A DNA stretch of 64,000 nt from Pleodorina starrii. Lineage: Eukaryota; Chlorophyta; Chlorophyceae; Chlamydomonadales; Volvocaceae. A model generated the notes under the pieces. The model searched no databases. It was not told where the DNA came from and saw only the letters and a list, made by a program, of their open reading frames with translations. Location of the stretch: assembly GCA_030267565.1 (NCBI GenBank), contig BRXU01000008.1, positions 2,108,001 to 2,172,000 of the forward strand, in the 5' to 3' direction. This document shows positions 1-35,722 of this stretch, in pieces. How positions within the stretch are numbered: position 1 is the first letter of the stretch; each line of letters begins with the position of its first letter. The translations under genes and the position numbers were made by a program.

Positions 1-1047
1 CACACACACACTCCTGCCACACGCACATACATACATACATACTGACGTCCGTCGGCCCACACGGTCAAGAGGTCACATACCAAACCCCTGCGGACTCCTT
101 CCCCGCCGCACCCGCAAACCCGCTGCATTAAATCGCACAACACTTGCACCCACACTCGCACTCACCAGGCTGCCGCAAAGCGCCACTCTCGTTCCGCGCA
201 TCCCTTGCCGGTCCAACACACTTCGCTTGCACGCCCCAACACGGACTGACAGCCGCATCCTACTTCAGACGCCCACGCCCACCACCACCACCACCACCAC
301 CACCATCGCATTCCATCTGGCAGCAATGTATCGCGCCGTCGCTGCTGCTGCGAGTCCCGCGCTGCGTCAGTTTGCGCTGTCTCTTGCCACGGGTGTCTCA
401 CATCGGTTCCCCCACGTTGCATGTCCTCCGCCCGCCAGAGGGCGTCTGCCAGCCGAACGGCAGCTGTGGTCGATGCCGAGCGGTCCGTGCGGTCCGCGGT
501 GGACACACATCCTGATCAGATCAGATCCGCCGCGGATCCTAATCGTATCAGATCGCCGTGCCCTTGCGAAGCGTCGGGAGGCAGGTGGTCGCCTGGCCGA
601 CGGGCTTCCGCACCCAAAGAAAATCAAAATCGCATGGAGCCTGCCGACGCCGCCACCTGCTGAGGTTGTCTTGTTATATATTACCCCCCTGCAAGTAGGC
701 GACATCCCTGCGCCGCGTCCACGCGCCACCCACCCGCCACGCCCGACAGCCCCATTTCCCCGTCAGTGGAGGTGGCGCCGGCGCGCACCCGCCAGTGCCA
801 TCCCAACCCCCTCGGCCCCCTTTTCCCACGTCGGCGCCCTCCACACAAAGCGCCTCCACGACGCGACGTGAGCTCATCTCACCTGGTCCTCGTCCTGGTC
901 CTGGCCCCGCGCGCCCACCGCTGCCCCCCCCGCCGCTCCCCTCCTCCATACCTCCTTCCTTCCCTCCCGCCCGCTGTGCCGCCGCTGCCGCGACAGCAGC
1001 GACGCCTGCAGCGTCCCGCCAGCACGCGCCACTAGCCCTTCACGTAT
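1..1047. other. Downstream flank / probable 3' UTR of the POLQ-like gene
   Basis: This stretch follows the stop codon of the minus-strand POLQ-like gene and is probably its 3' untranslated region. It holds a CA-rich start, a CCA/CAC microsatellite near 273-305 and a GCC-rich run near 1,055. No TGTAA poly(A) signal on the minus strand was found, so the transcript end may lie outside the window. The open frames here are low-complexity and show no recognisable domain. Confidence 0.4.
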
Positions 1048-23877
<22,830 letters not shown>

Positions 23878-24888
23878 GCGTTGTTGTGGAAGACCTCGCC
23901 CCGGGCCGAAGCAGCTCGCTATATTCTAGCATGAGAAAACACCCTCAGGCATTGAAGCGTGTTGTAATGCTTGCAACAAGATGAGAAGCAAGGTATTTAT
24001 TTCTTGCAGGTAGAGTTATCGGTATGATTAGTCCTGCGAACAAGTCAGCTTTGGTAAATATTCTACATCTAGCGCGAGTAGGTACCCACTTGCACCCGCG
24101 GGTGTGTACACGTCTTTAGATGCGTGCTCGCGTGACCAAGGCGACAAGTTAAATCGTGCTGTTGGATCCCGTTTCGGAGCGAAAAATGTTTTCCTGCTTA
24201 CGATGACTCCAACCTTTCCAAATCGTAATTATAGACGAAATCAGGTCCAAATTTAATGCGCAGACGATAAGAGCGAAAGGTTTCATTAGCCGCGACAGGA
24301 AGCCCAGTGCAAGATTGATTTGGGTTGCATTAGAGCTTCATCCATTCGTTTATAGCGCAATCGTAATAGCTCCCCACGGCTCATCCCCGTGCAAGCCGGC
24401 GCACGGCCGCCGCAAGCTATCGAGTGAACATCTAGCCCCGCAACTAACCCTTTCTTTCAGTCAACAGCTTGTTAGAGCAAGTAAACACCTTAACCCTTAG
24501 CCCATGTAAAAAGCAACGCTTCATTGCAATCCTTCTTCTCGCCCTGGGCGACGTGTATGTGGTGCCGGCACGCCCGCACACGCGCACGCACGACGCTTGC
24601 GACGGCCATGAAGGTTCGCACCCGCCCAAAATTCAACTGCACGCTGCCCCGCCCCCCAACCGCTTCGTCTCGTGGGCACTTCCGCATCAGCAAGCCTCCC
24701 GCTGCGGTCCCCACATCTTATCAACCTCCCCGACCTTCCGTGCACAGGCGCTTCACACCTGGCCGCGAGGGTGCGTGAACCCCTGCTCCCGGACCAATCC
24801 CTCCCGCGGACCAACACCGGACGCCCTGGCCAGCTGCAGCTTCCCTGCAGCTTCCTGCCCGCTTCTTCCGCCTCCGGCCGCACCCCAT
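23878..24888. promoter_or_regulatory. Divergent promoter region between the POLQ-like and PDE318-like genes
   Basis: The two start codons point away from each other across 1,011 bp. The middle (about 23,940-24,480) is clearly lower in GC than the flanking exons and has no plausible reading frame. This fits a shared bidirectional promoter plus 5' untranslated leaders. No TATA box or known operator could be assigned. Confidence 0.5.
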
Positions 24889-27800
24889 ATGACGAGGGCG
24901 CTTCCTCCCCACTCCCCACTCCACCTCCGCCGCCTCGCCGCCGCACCCACATCAGCGTCCAACAACTCGTCGCACCGCGCGCGGGATACATCCGCCGCCG
25001 CCACCGCCACCACCACCACGGCCGCTGCCGCCAATACGTCAGCGGCGTCGGCAGCCACCTCCGCCGCCACCGCGGCAGCGCTGGCGCTCCGCTTCCGTAC
25101 TGGCCGACAGCGGATGACCCCCCTGGAGCGTGCCGCCGCCGCCGCTCACGACGCCTTGACGGAGGCGGCGACGACCGCTGCCGCCGCCGCTGCGCGGACG
25201 CCTCGCTCCGCCGTCATCGCCGCCGCCGCGGCGCGTCGGAGCGGCGCCGCGGGCGGCGGCGGGCCGCAGCGGTCGGGGAGAGCGGCACAGCCGTCCTTCC
25301 TGGAGGAGGAACAGGAGGAGGAGGTGGCGGTGGATGTGGATGTGGAGGCAGAGGAGGAGCGGCAGCAAGCGGAGGAGCAGCGGCGGCGGTTCGTGGGTGG
25401 GTGGCGGAGGCTCTTCTTGCTCGGACCTTCATTCGTCGGGAAAAGCCGAGTCTGGTCTCTGAGAACCCCCCTTCCCCCCCAAAACACACACACACACACA
25501 TACACACATACACACATACACCATCGCCGCCTTACACTCCACTGCGTCTCTGTCGGCCTGTCAGCTCGCCTGTTTGGGCTGTCGTAATCTCCATTGTCCC
25601 CTCTCCCTCTCCCTCCCCCGCACACACACACAAACACGCTATGCACCCCGCCAGAAGGTGTTTCTCGGGCATCTACGTCCCACCGCGATACACCTGCGAT
25701 TTCTTTTTTAACATCACAACCCCACCCACCACCCCACCCCACCCGGCCTCTCTCTCCACTCCACTCCCCACTCCCCCACTCCCCACTCCCCCACCCTCAG
25801 GCCAGCTGCAGTGCGTCCCCCACGTGATCTCCTCCCTGGAGCATCTGGGCAGCGCCCGCAAGCGCGCGTCCAAGGTGACGCCCTCCGCAGGTGAGAGGGG
25901 TGAGGTGGCAGGAGTGAGGGGGGAGGGGGGGGCACAGAGCGACGAGGCCAGGGACAGCTGCTGAAGCTGCTGCTGCTGCGTGTCCGGTTGCCGGGACGGG
26001 ACGGGACGTGACGCGACGTGACGCGACGTGGCGGGTTTCACCTCCCCCTCTTCCTCTCCCCTCTTCCTCTCTCCCTCTCCACCACCGCGCAGGCATCAAG
26101 AACGAGGCGGAGCGCGAGCGCAGTCGCGCCGCCCGGCGACTTGACACTCTGATGAAGGAGCTGAGTGTGCCGCTGGGCAGGTACCTGGCGGGCTTCCCGG
26201 CACCCGCGCGGCTGCACCCCTTTGAGGGGGCGCTGCTGGCGCTGACGGTGGGGGAGGGGGCCTACACGGCGGCGCTGCAGCGGGTGGACAAACTGAGGAG
26301 GGCGGTGCAGGTGGGGGGTGGTGGTGGTAATGGGGGTGGGGTAGGGGGGTGAGGGGGGGGGGAAAGGGGGGTGAGGGGGTGGGTGGGTTTGCGTGCATGT
26401 GTGTGCTGTGTGGGTTTGGGTAGCAGCGGAGGGCGGTGCAGGTGGGGGAAGATCAGGGCGGGTGGGGTGGGTGAGTCACGCGTGGACCAGCGGCACGTGA
26501 TGCCGTCCCCTAGTGCCTGCCGCTACTGAGTGCCACACTACTTTGTGTCCGTTCCCTGCCCTGCCGTTCCGTCCCCGCGCGGCCCCGGCACACACCCACA
26601 GGAGGTGGGTAAGGGCGCTGCCGGCAGGGCGGCCCAGGCTCCCAACAAGGCGGCTGCGACTGCGCTGTCGGAGGAGGGCGCGGAGGCGATTGAGGCGGTC
26701 TTCTCCGCGGGCGCTAGGTGAGGGGAGGAGAGGCCGGGGGAGGGAGGTGAGGTGAGGCGAGGGGCTGTAGGAGTGCAATGCAGAGCGGAGGCGAGGGGCT
26801 GTAAGGGTTGCCATGCGGACTTGGCAGCCTGGGTGCTACCCTCCAGGCACCAAGACAACCAAAGAACAAATCCAACCGCGGCAAAGGCTACGCGGCAGGG
26901 GCCCCGTCGAGTATATGTATTCGTGTTGAAACCTCCGTTACCCGCCCTCCCTCCCTCCCCCGCACACACGCACTCCCCTTCCCCCTCCCCCCCCCCGCAC
27001 ACGCACTCGCAGGCACGTTGACGCGCTCAAGGAGATTGCCAAGAAGCTCCGGTCTCTGCCCTCCCTGGACACATCCCTCCCCACCCTGGCACTGGTGGGG
27101 GCGCCCAATGTGGGGAAGAGCAGCCTCGTCAACATACTGTCAAGCGGAACACCGGAGGTGGGGGGGTTGTGGGTGTGTGTGGAAGGGTGTGTGGGTGGGT
27201 GTGTAAGGGTGTGGTGTGGGGGTTGTTGGGTGTGGGTGGTCGGGCAGACGAGCCAATCGTTACCGCTGCCCTCAGTTGCACTCCCCTCAGTCCACTATCC
27301 GCTTCCCCCCCTCCTCAACCCTCCTCTACCCCCCCCCCCACGCCCCCCCCCAAAGGTGTGCAACTACCCCTTCACCACTCGCTCCATCAAGATGGGCCAC
27401 TTCTATTTGGACTCGCAGAAACACCAGGCGAGTGGGGGGGGGTGGCTGGGTGGGCGGGTGGGTGGGTGGGGGGCTGCCGACCACACTCCACTCCACTCCC
27501 TCCCTGCGCCCCCTTGCCAGTACCCAGGAACTATAGCGCATTTCTCTCTCTCACACACACACACACAAGTACACATACACCCACAATCACACATACACAC
27601 ACGCATACACACACCCCGCGTTGCCCTCTGCCTGCCCTCCTGTCACCTGTCCTCCAGGTTACCGACACGCCCGGTCTGCTGCGGCGGCCCGATGTGGAGC
27701 GCAACCGCATGGAGCAACTGACGCTGGCGGCGCTGGGCTGCCTGGACACTGCCGTACTGTTCGTACTGGATCTCACGGAGGAGTGCGGGACGAGCGTGGA

Positions 27801-28879
27801 CGACCAATGGGCCATACGGCAGTGAGTGTGCACCGTATATACGGTGACGGTATGAGTACGGGGCGCTGACCACCCACTCACTCACACCCGAGCACGGCGC
27901 TGCGTTTGTGTGTTTGCCGTCCTCTCCTCCGTTCGTCCGTCCGTCTGGCCACGCACTGTTCCCCACTGGTGTCCCCGTTCCCGCCCCCGTTCTCGTCTCC
28001 CTTTCGTTTGCTGCGGTATCTTCTTTCTTTCTTATCCGCCCCTGTCCCCGCCCCCCGTCTCCCCCCCGGGCCGCTCTCCAGGGAGGTCCGCGCTCGCTTC
28101 CCCGACCGCCCCTGGATCGATGTGCTGTCCAAGGCCGACATGCTCCAGGTAGGGTAAATCGTAAGGCGTAAGTGTAAAGGGGGGCAATGGGGCTGGCTAT
28201 TGGGGTGGAGGCAGGGCTGGCTATGGGAGGGTGGAGGCAGGCGCCCGATCTAGGTCGTGAGGGCCGGGGTGGGGACGGCTGGATTCAGGCCCCAATTTAG
28301 AGGATACTGGAAAGGAAAGTGAAAGGAAGAGTAACGATGTCGGCGCTGAGATCCTGTCCCGATTTCTGTGATTGTCTTCGTCAAAATCCTGGCTGACGCG
28401 ATTCTCGGTCGGCGATGTGGCCCGTGCAGGATGTATTCGCCGCTGCGGACGACTTGTCCACAAGAGGACGGCCTGATGCAGCGGCGGCGGCGGAAGCCAC
28501 CAAGGCGACCACGACGGCAACGGCGGTGGCGCAGCCGGCGGGCGCGGGTGGGAGGAGCGGGGAGGGGCAGGCGGGCGAGGAGGCGGGCGAGGGGGTGGGG
28601 GCCTTGTCAGCGGTTGAGGTGGCCGCGAGGATGCCGACCGCGGTGCGCATCTCCTCGCTCACTCACGACGGCATTCCGCAGTTGCAGCTCGCCATCATTG
28701 GCATGCTGCGCGCGCAGGCGCAGGCGCGAAGGGAGCAGCAGCAGCTGCAGCAGCTGCGACAGCAGCAGCAGCAGCAACAGGCCCTTCAGCAGCCGCTGCA
28801 GTACCAGCCGCCGCCGCAGGAGCAGCAGCAGCAGCAGGCGACCGGGAAGGCACCCCTGCTGACTTTCTTCTCTCAGTAG
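24889..28879 (+). CDS. PDE318: NOG1-family GTPase, PDE318-like, probably chloroplast (9 exons, 609 aa)
   Basis: Exons: 24889-25396, 25801-25890, 26093-26310, 26602-26717, 27013-27157, 27356-27427, 27658-27821, 28082-28148, 28430-28879; the total of 1,830 nt is divisible by three. The N-terminus is rich in Ser, Thr, Ala and Arg and acidic residues are rare there, as in chloroplast transit peptides. A NOG1-type N-terminal helical domain follows (from VPHVISSLEHL through the LDTLMKEL segment), then the GTPase motifs: G1 GAPNVGKSS, a YPFTTRS switch, G3 DTPGLL and G4 SKAD. The C-terminus is Gln-rich. The family assists large ribosomal subunit assembly; the plant plastid member PDE318 is needed for greening. 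The exon 6 donor is GC (CAG|GCGAGT). In-frame ATGs also exist upstream (from 24,469), so the start at 24,889 is a choice based on the transit-like sequence. The placement in the PDE318 branch is from memory of the family. Confidence 0.85.
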
Positions 28880-29640
28880 ACGACGATGAGGATGCTCCGG
28901 GGAAGGGTTACGGTATATCGGTTGTCGTCGCTTGGCCCCAGTAGAGATCAGAGTTCAGAGAGGGTGGCGTTGCGAGTTGCTCCTCCTCCGAGTTGCCGGC
29001 GGGCGGGTGGCAGCTGGTTGATAGTGGTGGCCGCGGGGGAGGGGGGGCGATTAAAGTTGTTGAAAGGATGAGGATGAGGAGCAGGCGGGGCCGCGCGAAT
29101 CGGCTGGCGGCCTGGAGTCGCGACCGAACTCCCCCGGTCGGTCATGTTTGGTAGGTTGGCGATGGATGGAGGTGTCATACAGCGGAGCCTGGTGGAATGG
29201 TGTGGATAGGCGTGGCTAGGCCTGTTCGGTCCCCCCGGCGCAGGCCTTTTGGCCCCTTCTTCGACCAGGGGGCGCTTGCGCTTGGTGTTGGCGACGCTGG
29301 CGGGGGATGTGGGGGCGGGTGGATGCGGCCAGGTTGTTAGCGAACATTGACGGACGACGATGGCGTCAGGCGGTTCATCCCCCGCGGGTGCCGGAAAAAG
29401 CATGGAGGAGCGGCCGATAGGCGTTCTGCTCGTGGATTGGTGTGTTTGCTTATTAAAGGCTATTGGGTTCGATCGCTGTATGCTTTCTTGCTTTGTATGC
29501 GGTCTGCCAAAATGTCCCGAGTAATGAGCGTTCCAGTCAAAGCCGGGCGGGCTTTAGGCTTGCTCCGCCTTCTTTGGGCAGAAAGGATTCGAACTGCACC
29601 TAAGGTATTGCGGCCTGTAACCCTGTAAATGAACCGCGAA
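28880..29640 (+). terminator. 3' UTR and poly(A) signals of the PDE318-like gene
   Basis: After the stop codon there is about 750 bp without a convincing gene. Two TGTAA signals, the usual green-algal poly(A) motif, lie at 29,616-29,620 and 29,624-29,628. A transcript end near 29,640 is likely. Confidence 0.5.
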
Positions 29641-30044
29641 AGAAAGCAAAAAGAAAGCTGAAGCGCGCGTGTCGGCCGCGAAGGAGTCTTACCGCGTATG
29701 CGATGCACTGTGTCAGCTAGGGGTCAGCTTTGCGCGTGCGCAAACCTTCCGATTGGTTACTTAAGGGCCATGACAGCTTCCAGCGACGCTTCCCGCATGG
29801 CAAATGCAGATGAGAGCACGGGTCGACGCACTGCAGTTGACGCTGGCCTGACGGGGTGGACTTCGCAGACTCCACTGAAAATATCGGCGCGTATCCCATC
29901 TGCTCTTTTGACAATCTAAGCAGAGCAAACGGGGCGACTGATTGATTGCCGTTCATACGGGATCTTTCCAAAATTCCAATCCGTTGAAGGTACGTACGTA
30001 TAATCCACTACTTAGGCTATGCGCGGGGCTCAGCGCTTAGAAAA

Positions 30045-30180
30045 TAAGCGCTCAGTAAGCGCTCACCCGTAGAAGCGCTCAGTAAGCGCTTACCCGTATA
30101 AGCGCTCAGTAAGCGCTCACGCACCCGGTGCGTGAGCGCTTACTGAGCGCTCCGTGAGCGGTCCGCTCACGGAGCGCTTA
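30045..30180. repeat. Nested palindromes built on AGCGCT
   Basis: Direct copies of 'agcgctcagtaagcgct' flank a near-perfect palindrome with 25-bp arms at 30,101-30,125 and 30,127-30,151. A second palindrome with 16-bp arms overlaps its end (30,146-30,161 and 30,163-30,178). Single strands could fold into long hairpins. Such structures occur at the ends of DNA transposons and at fragile sites, but no transposase gene is adjacent. Confidence 0.85.
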
Positions 30181-30409
30181 GACCCATGAAAGGCCTTGGT
30201 ACCAGTGTAATGCATTGTTAACAAAAATGCCGCGTTGTGGCCTGAGCACTTGCGTATTCGCGGTTCCCAACCTCCAGCCGCGCACCTAAAGCTTTAGATA
30301 TTTTGTTTGGATAAAATTATATACCCGGAATTGGTCCTCAGACCAATGAAGTAATTACATGTGAAAGTATTAGACCGAAGTCAAGCCAATTAGCCGAAGG
30401 CTTCCCGTT

Positions 30410-30562
30410 GACTGGCGAGGATTAGGAGGGATTGGGATTAGGACCCGTGTATCCGTTGACCGGCGAGGATTAGGAGGGATTAGGATTAGGATAAGACCCT
30501 GCAAGGACCGGTCAGGATTGAAGGATTGCTGACCGGTAGGGGATTAGGGGATTAGGACCGCT
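30410..30562. repeat. GGATTAGG-rich degenerate tandem array
   Basis: Two copies of a roughly 50-bp unit (ccgttgac(t/c)ggcgaggat followed by taggagggatt) are followed by shorter gattagg and ggattagg iterations. The motif differs from the green-algal telomere repeat TTTTAGGG, so it is not taken as telomeric. Confidence 0.7.
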
Positions 30563-31162
30563 AAGTACTCGTATAATCGTATGAGGCTTTGCGTACGTAA
30601 CTGGTAACTCCACAGCTGGCGCATGGCATTGTCGTAATTCGGAAATTTCTTTGGACGACCTTGAAGAGGTGAAAATTGTTATTAAATTAATAGGCTTTGG
30701 CGGCCTCGGCGCCGTGTATGAGTCAACGGCAGGGACTTAATGGACATGATGGACGACCGCCCGCCTGGCCTCGTAGCCTTGGCACTCATTGCAACTTGCA
30801 AACGAGAGCTGATACCAAGAAGTCACTAGCGTTCAAGTACCGCTCCAGTCGTCCGTGGACGGCTTGTCAGAGGTACGTTGCGACGTCTTGCGCTGAAGTT
30901 GTACTGCAGTCGCAGGGAAGTTACTGAACCGACAAGGCTTTGCTGGAAACTTACGGCGGCGCATGCAACCTCCACATTTTGCTGTGTCCAGCTCGACTCA
31001 CGCGTCGATTCGGCTGTCCGGATTGCAGAGGCCCCAGTGCACCAGAGACTCCCAAAATGGCCCCTAGCCAGTAGCAGCACAGGGGCTCCTACTGTTGCTC
31101 ATGAAACAGCAGACGGAACCAAAAAACAAAATACATTTGAGTAAATCCTGACAGCGCAAAAC

Positions 31163-31272
31163 CACTCCCCTAAAACAATTGCCACCCCACTCCCCTAAAA
31201 CAATTGCCACCCCACTCCCCTAAAACAATTGCCACCCCACTCCCCTAAAACAATTGCCACCCCACTCCCCTA
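31163..31272. repeat. 25-bp minisatellite (ccactcccctaaaacaattg units)
   Basis: Four full copies and one partial copy of a 25-bp unit are virtually identical, which implies recent expansion. The array is non-coding in all frames. Confidence 0.9.
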
Positions 31273-34200
31273 CCTTTTGTCCCCCACCCATCCACACCAC
31301 ACACGCAATGTTACGGTCACTGAGCAGGTGTCCCATGCATCGCCATACCGGACATACGGTAGCCTCTAACCTTTCTACTCTTGCCTCCAGCGCACCTCAC
31401 CTGTTTCGGGCCCCCGAACACCCCACCACAAACGGCGGAACACATTTGCATCATATGCTGCTAATCCGACGACACTTCTTATATTGGGGCATCTTGGACA
31501 CAACTCCGGGCTCGCCCAGTTGCAGCCTCCGGGGGGACTTGCTGCCAGACTTGTCGGTGCGCCCCCTTGTAGGGTTCCGGGGCCCGTCGCCAAGTGGTGA
31601 GCCTCATGCTCGCGGGTTCCGGAGCCCACTCCCCCCCGGGGTTCACTCGCTCGTTCCTGTCCGCGTTGCTTCTTGGTGCTGTCTGGTCTGGTCTGGTTTG
31701 GTCTGGCTGCGCTTTCCTTTCCCCTACCCGGATACCGTACTGGTCTCCGCTGCAGTGCTCGGCCCGTCGACCTGCTGGCTCTACTCTTCCGGAAGCTGAT
31801 GAAGCGCCCCACGACTACAGCCACAGCCACCACCACCACCACCACCACCACCGCCTGCAGAAGAGGTGGCACGTGGCAGAGGCTGAAAAGGACGGCCTGC
31901 CCGTGCTTTGACGTGCTTCGACCAACGGCAAGCGGCACGCCAGAGCACGGCCCATTGCTCCGCCTGCTGCAGGTTGCTGCAGCAGCTTGCAGCAGCAGCA
32001 GCGGTAGCACTCTGTCGCCGTTCGCTGCGCCGCGCCGTTCGTGCGTGTTTTCCGCTGTCGGCATGGGCCGCGGTGCTTTCGAGGCTTCGTGGATGCACGT
32101 GACGCGGCCTTACAACAACTTCACCACCACGCCACGCTACGCCGCAGCGTTCTGATCCAGCGATGCCCAGAACGACATCCGCCTGTCAATCTAGCATCTC
32201 TGTCGGAATGACATACGCCTTGTGGGGGGGAATCAAAGAGGCAGGTGGGATTGCCGAGCCGACGGGCCCCGGGAGCGACCACCGCAGGAAGCTGATCCCC
32301 CCCCAGGACCTCATCACCACACGTCACGGCCGCAACCCCATGCCATCGTGCGTGTGCCCGAGCGACGCATCCACAGCGGCCGACGCTGGGCTGCAGCGCC
32401 ACCCTAGCCACCGTCACTTCCGCCCTCACCCCTCAGTCCCTACCCACATGAGTTGTCACGCGTCACCCGCGTCACTCAGCTGGGCCTCCTCACACCACTC
32501 GGCGGCACACCCGGTAGGTCTCAACCTCGAGATGTGTCATAGAGCGTATGCACTCTCGCCAAGAGTCGTGCGGACACGACTGCTTTTACCGCCAGATTCC
32601 TTAATCGTTAACGAATCAAAAGATGGATGAGTCAAGTCCCGACGGGCGCCTCCCGTCGCTGGAAACTTCTACAAACTCGCCATCATCAGCTTACGGTACG
32701 TTGGAAGCACAGATCATCAAACACCACCGCCCAACATCTTAAGAGGAGACGCTGCTCCAGCCGCCCAGCCTGTCTACTGCGTACTGCCTGTACTCACGCA
32801 AAATGGCCTTCTATTTTGCTCCTTAAGGCACCGTCTTTGAGCCCAAAAAGTTCGAAAGTTGCAGCCAGCCGCGAACAGCCGGCCGACGGGATGGACAAAT
32901 TCAACATCTCATGCCACATATATACATACGATACATCAGGCTACCACTGAAATCCTCACATCAAACCGCGCCAGGCAGATGCGCGCGAAGTCGTTGGGGA
33001 GTCCCGTTCGCCGCGAAGGGCTGCGCCAAGGGCCGCCCCTCACTTCCCGCGCTTTTCTCTGACGCAAGAGGTGACCCACCCACCCATCCATTCACCCACC
33101 AGCCCGCCGCCGCCGCTATCAACAAATCAACAAACGAATTTTCGTCAGCCCTTAGACACGATGGAAAGGAAGATGTTACGGGACAAGGGACTGCGGAAAG
33201 GTGAGGCCGCCAGCGGGCGCGATCAGGCGATGAAACCTGGACCGCGACGACCAGGACCTCGGAAAAGCGAGAGAGCAAAAGACGCCGTTAAGGGCGCAAA
33301 GGACACGGAGGACATAAATGACTAGAAGGCGTCACCACAATCACACAAATGCTGCTGCTGCTGGTGCAGCAAAAAGATGACGCAGCGCCGTCGCTGCGCA
33401 AATGAACCAGCGTCCTGACCGAATAGGACTGGCACAGAGTTACACCCGAATGGTTATATAATTAAACCTACCGTATTACGCAACCGAGACCGGCAGCCTC
33501 GTAACGGCTTGATCGCAACCTTGTGGTGTTGCTGCAGAACTACTTTGCAAGGAACACCTTGCACACCGCACACACCGAACAACGCACCGGGCAAAGCGCG
33601 CGCAAGCGAGGCAAAACGCACCAGGGCACCAGAGAGCGTCTTCGCACGGGCACTGGCACGGGCACACCGGCACGAGGGAGCCGCGGGAAGGCGCCACCTC
33701 AGCGACGCCGCCGTCCGACGCAACGGCGCGGCGCACTGCCCTGCGGCCGAGATGGTCCCCGGCCGCCAGTCCCTCAATAGCGTTCTGTCCATTTACAGAC
33801 TGCGGTCGCGATGGCAGCCGCGGCGTAGGATACGGTCGGTCGCGCAAACCGTCCAACCCGCCCGGGCCCCGCGCTGCCGGCATCGCCCTATTCCCGCTCC
33901 GCCCTCCCTCCCTGGCGTGCAACCACTCCCGCGGCATGCTCGCGCCCCAAGCCTCCGTCGCGCCCCAATCCGGCCTCCCTCCCTCAGACCTCCCTCCCTC
34001 CGACGACGACATCCAATCCAACCTCCACAAACACCGAAATCCTGACCTCCACAATATTCAATGGCCTATCTGTTGAAATGACGGATGAGCCTAACCTCAC
34101 TTCTCTCTGAATGCAGACCTTGATACCCACACATCGACATCGACATCACCACCCGCTGCTCACCACGCCCGAAGCCTCCTATAGCCACCCCTCCATCCAA

Positions 34201-35635
34201 CCACCACCACCACCACAACACAGGATCAAGCCAACCACCATGCAACGCCCACTCCTCGCCAACAGAAACCTCTGTCCGCAGTTTCCTAAACCCGAGCCGC
34301 CCGCGCGGTCCCCGCCGCGGCGGCCGCCGCCTGACGGCGGCGGCGGCGCAGGGCGGCGTGCGGCAGAAAGCCACGAATGGATTCAGACAGCGCCCAACTT
34401 GGCCCAGCTGGGCCGACCATCACTCCCCCTCCGCCCCCTCCAGCCACGAACCCTACATCCAGGGGCCGTAACACACCCCAGTGGCAGCTCCACCCCGGGT
34501 CTGGTCCCTGATCTCCGGCGGTCTTGGCTCCTGAGAGCTTTCTTTTCCCTCTCTATTCCGCCTCTCATCCGTGCGACGGACAAAGATGGCGCGCCTGGCT
34601 CCTTTTCCCCCGCACTGCCGCTTCGGCTACACGTCAGGCCACATCGCAAAACATCGGCGATACATGACATCACATCACATCATGCGCACACGCACGCGCA
34701 TACCGCGTACGCGCGCGCGGCTTCATTCCTTCATTCCAGCTAGCAGAGATGCAGCATCGGAAGCAGTGCAGCGCGCACTGCTGCGCGTGCCGTACTGCCG
34801 CCGCGACAGGAGGCGGCCTTTACAAAGCTGACAGCAGCCGCAAAGCGGCAGCAGCCGCGGCCGTTTCGCGGCCCTCGCCCCCGACAACGGGAAAAACAGA
34901 CAGACAAGCCACATTTGACCAACGCTTACTTAGTACCGCCCCCCCACAGCGACAGCGACAGCAACAGCGACAGCAGCAGCACCTCAGCAGGCTTCTCCGG
35001 CTGCCACACACACCCACACACACCGCTGCCGCAGCGCGCGCTGCCACCACGCGTCTCTCCACCACAAGCGGGGGCCTTCCACCCTTTCCAGGGGCCTGGG
35101 GAGGCGTGGGAGTGGAGGGGTAACAGCCGTCCCACATCAAGTTGCTGCTGCTGAGGAGGAGGCGACAGACAGTCCCACAGCAAGGCAAGTCCCCCAGAGC
35201 CCGCACGTGTCACATCTCCTCCTGTCAGTGCCTCACCCTCCAAGTGCTGCCGCGCGCGCCGCCATTCCGCCCGGCGCGCCAGCCGGGGCGAATGCAGAAT
35301 GCACGCGCCGTCTGCAGCGATCAAGTATAATTTAATATTATTATAGTATCATCGCTTGTACTACACCGGTATCATTCCAAGCGATGAGATCAGCACCGCC
35401 CGCCACCGGGCAAGACACACCGGGCAAGACAGCCTCTCATTGCGCCCAAGAACAGTCGTCGGCCGCAGGGCCGGCGGAGTGTGTGGGTCGCGGCTGGGGG
35501 TCGCGTGCGTGGGTGGGTGGGTGGGTAGTGTGCGTTGCGTCAGGGGGGCCGCGTGACCGGCCGCTGCGGCGGCATTCGCGCAGCGGGCCATGCAAGGCGC
35601 ATCTCCTGCTTCTGCTTTCAGTCCGCACGACTCGC

Positions 35636-35722
35636 CACCACCACCGCCACCACCACCACCACCACCAGCACCACCGGAGACACTGCCACCACCACCACCA
35701 CCACCACCACCACCGGGGACAT
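35636..35722. repeat. CAC/CCA trinucleotide tract
   Basis: A nearly continuous CCA/CAC repeat with a few interruptions. The predicted peptides are homopolymers on both strands (Thr, His or Pro; Trp or Gly), which argues against coding. Confidence 0.85.

Noticed and set aside
29560..29640. tRNA-like T-loop (GTTCGAATCC on the minus strand) followed by ttctgccc
   Set aside because: No matching 5' acceptor strand (ggcagaa) or cloverleaf was found within 90 nt on that strand.
30410..30562. Telomere sequence
   Set aside because: The motif is GGATTAGG-like and irregular, not the TTTTAGGG repeat of this algal group.
32163..33325. Moderate plus-strand frames in the intergenic region
   Set aside because: No domain, no homology I recognise, and no splice structure linking them.
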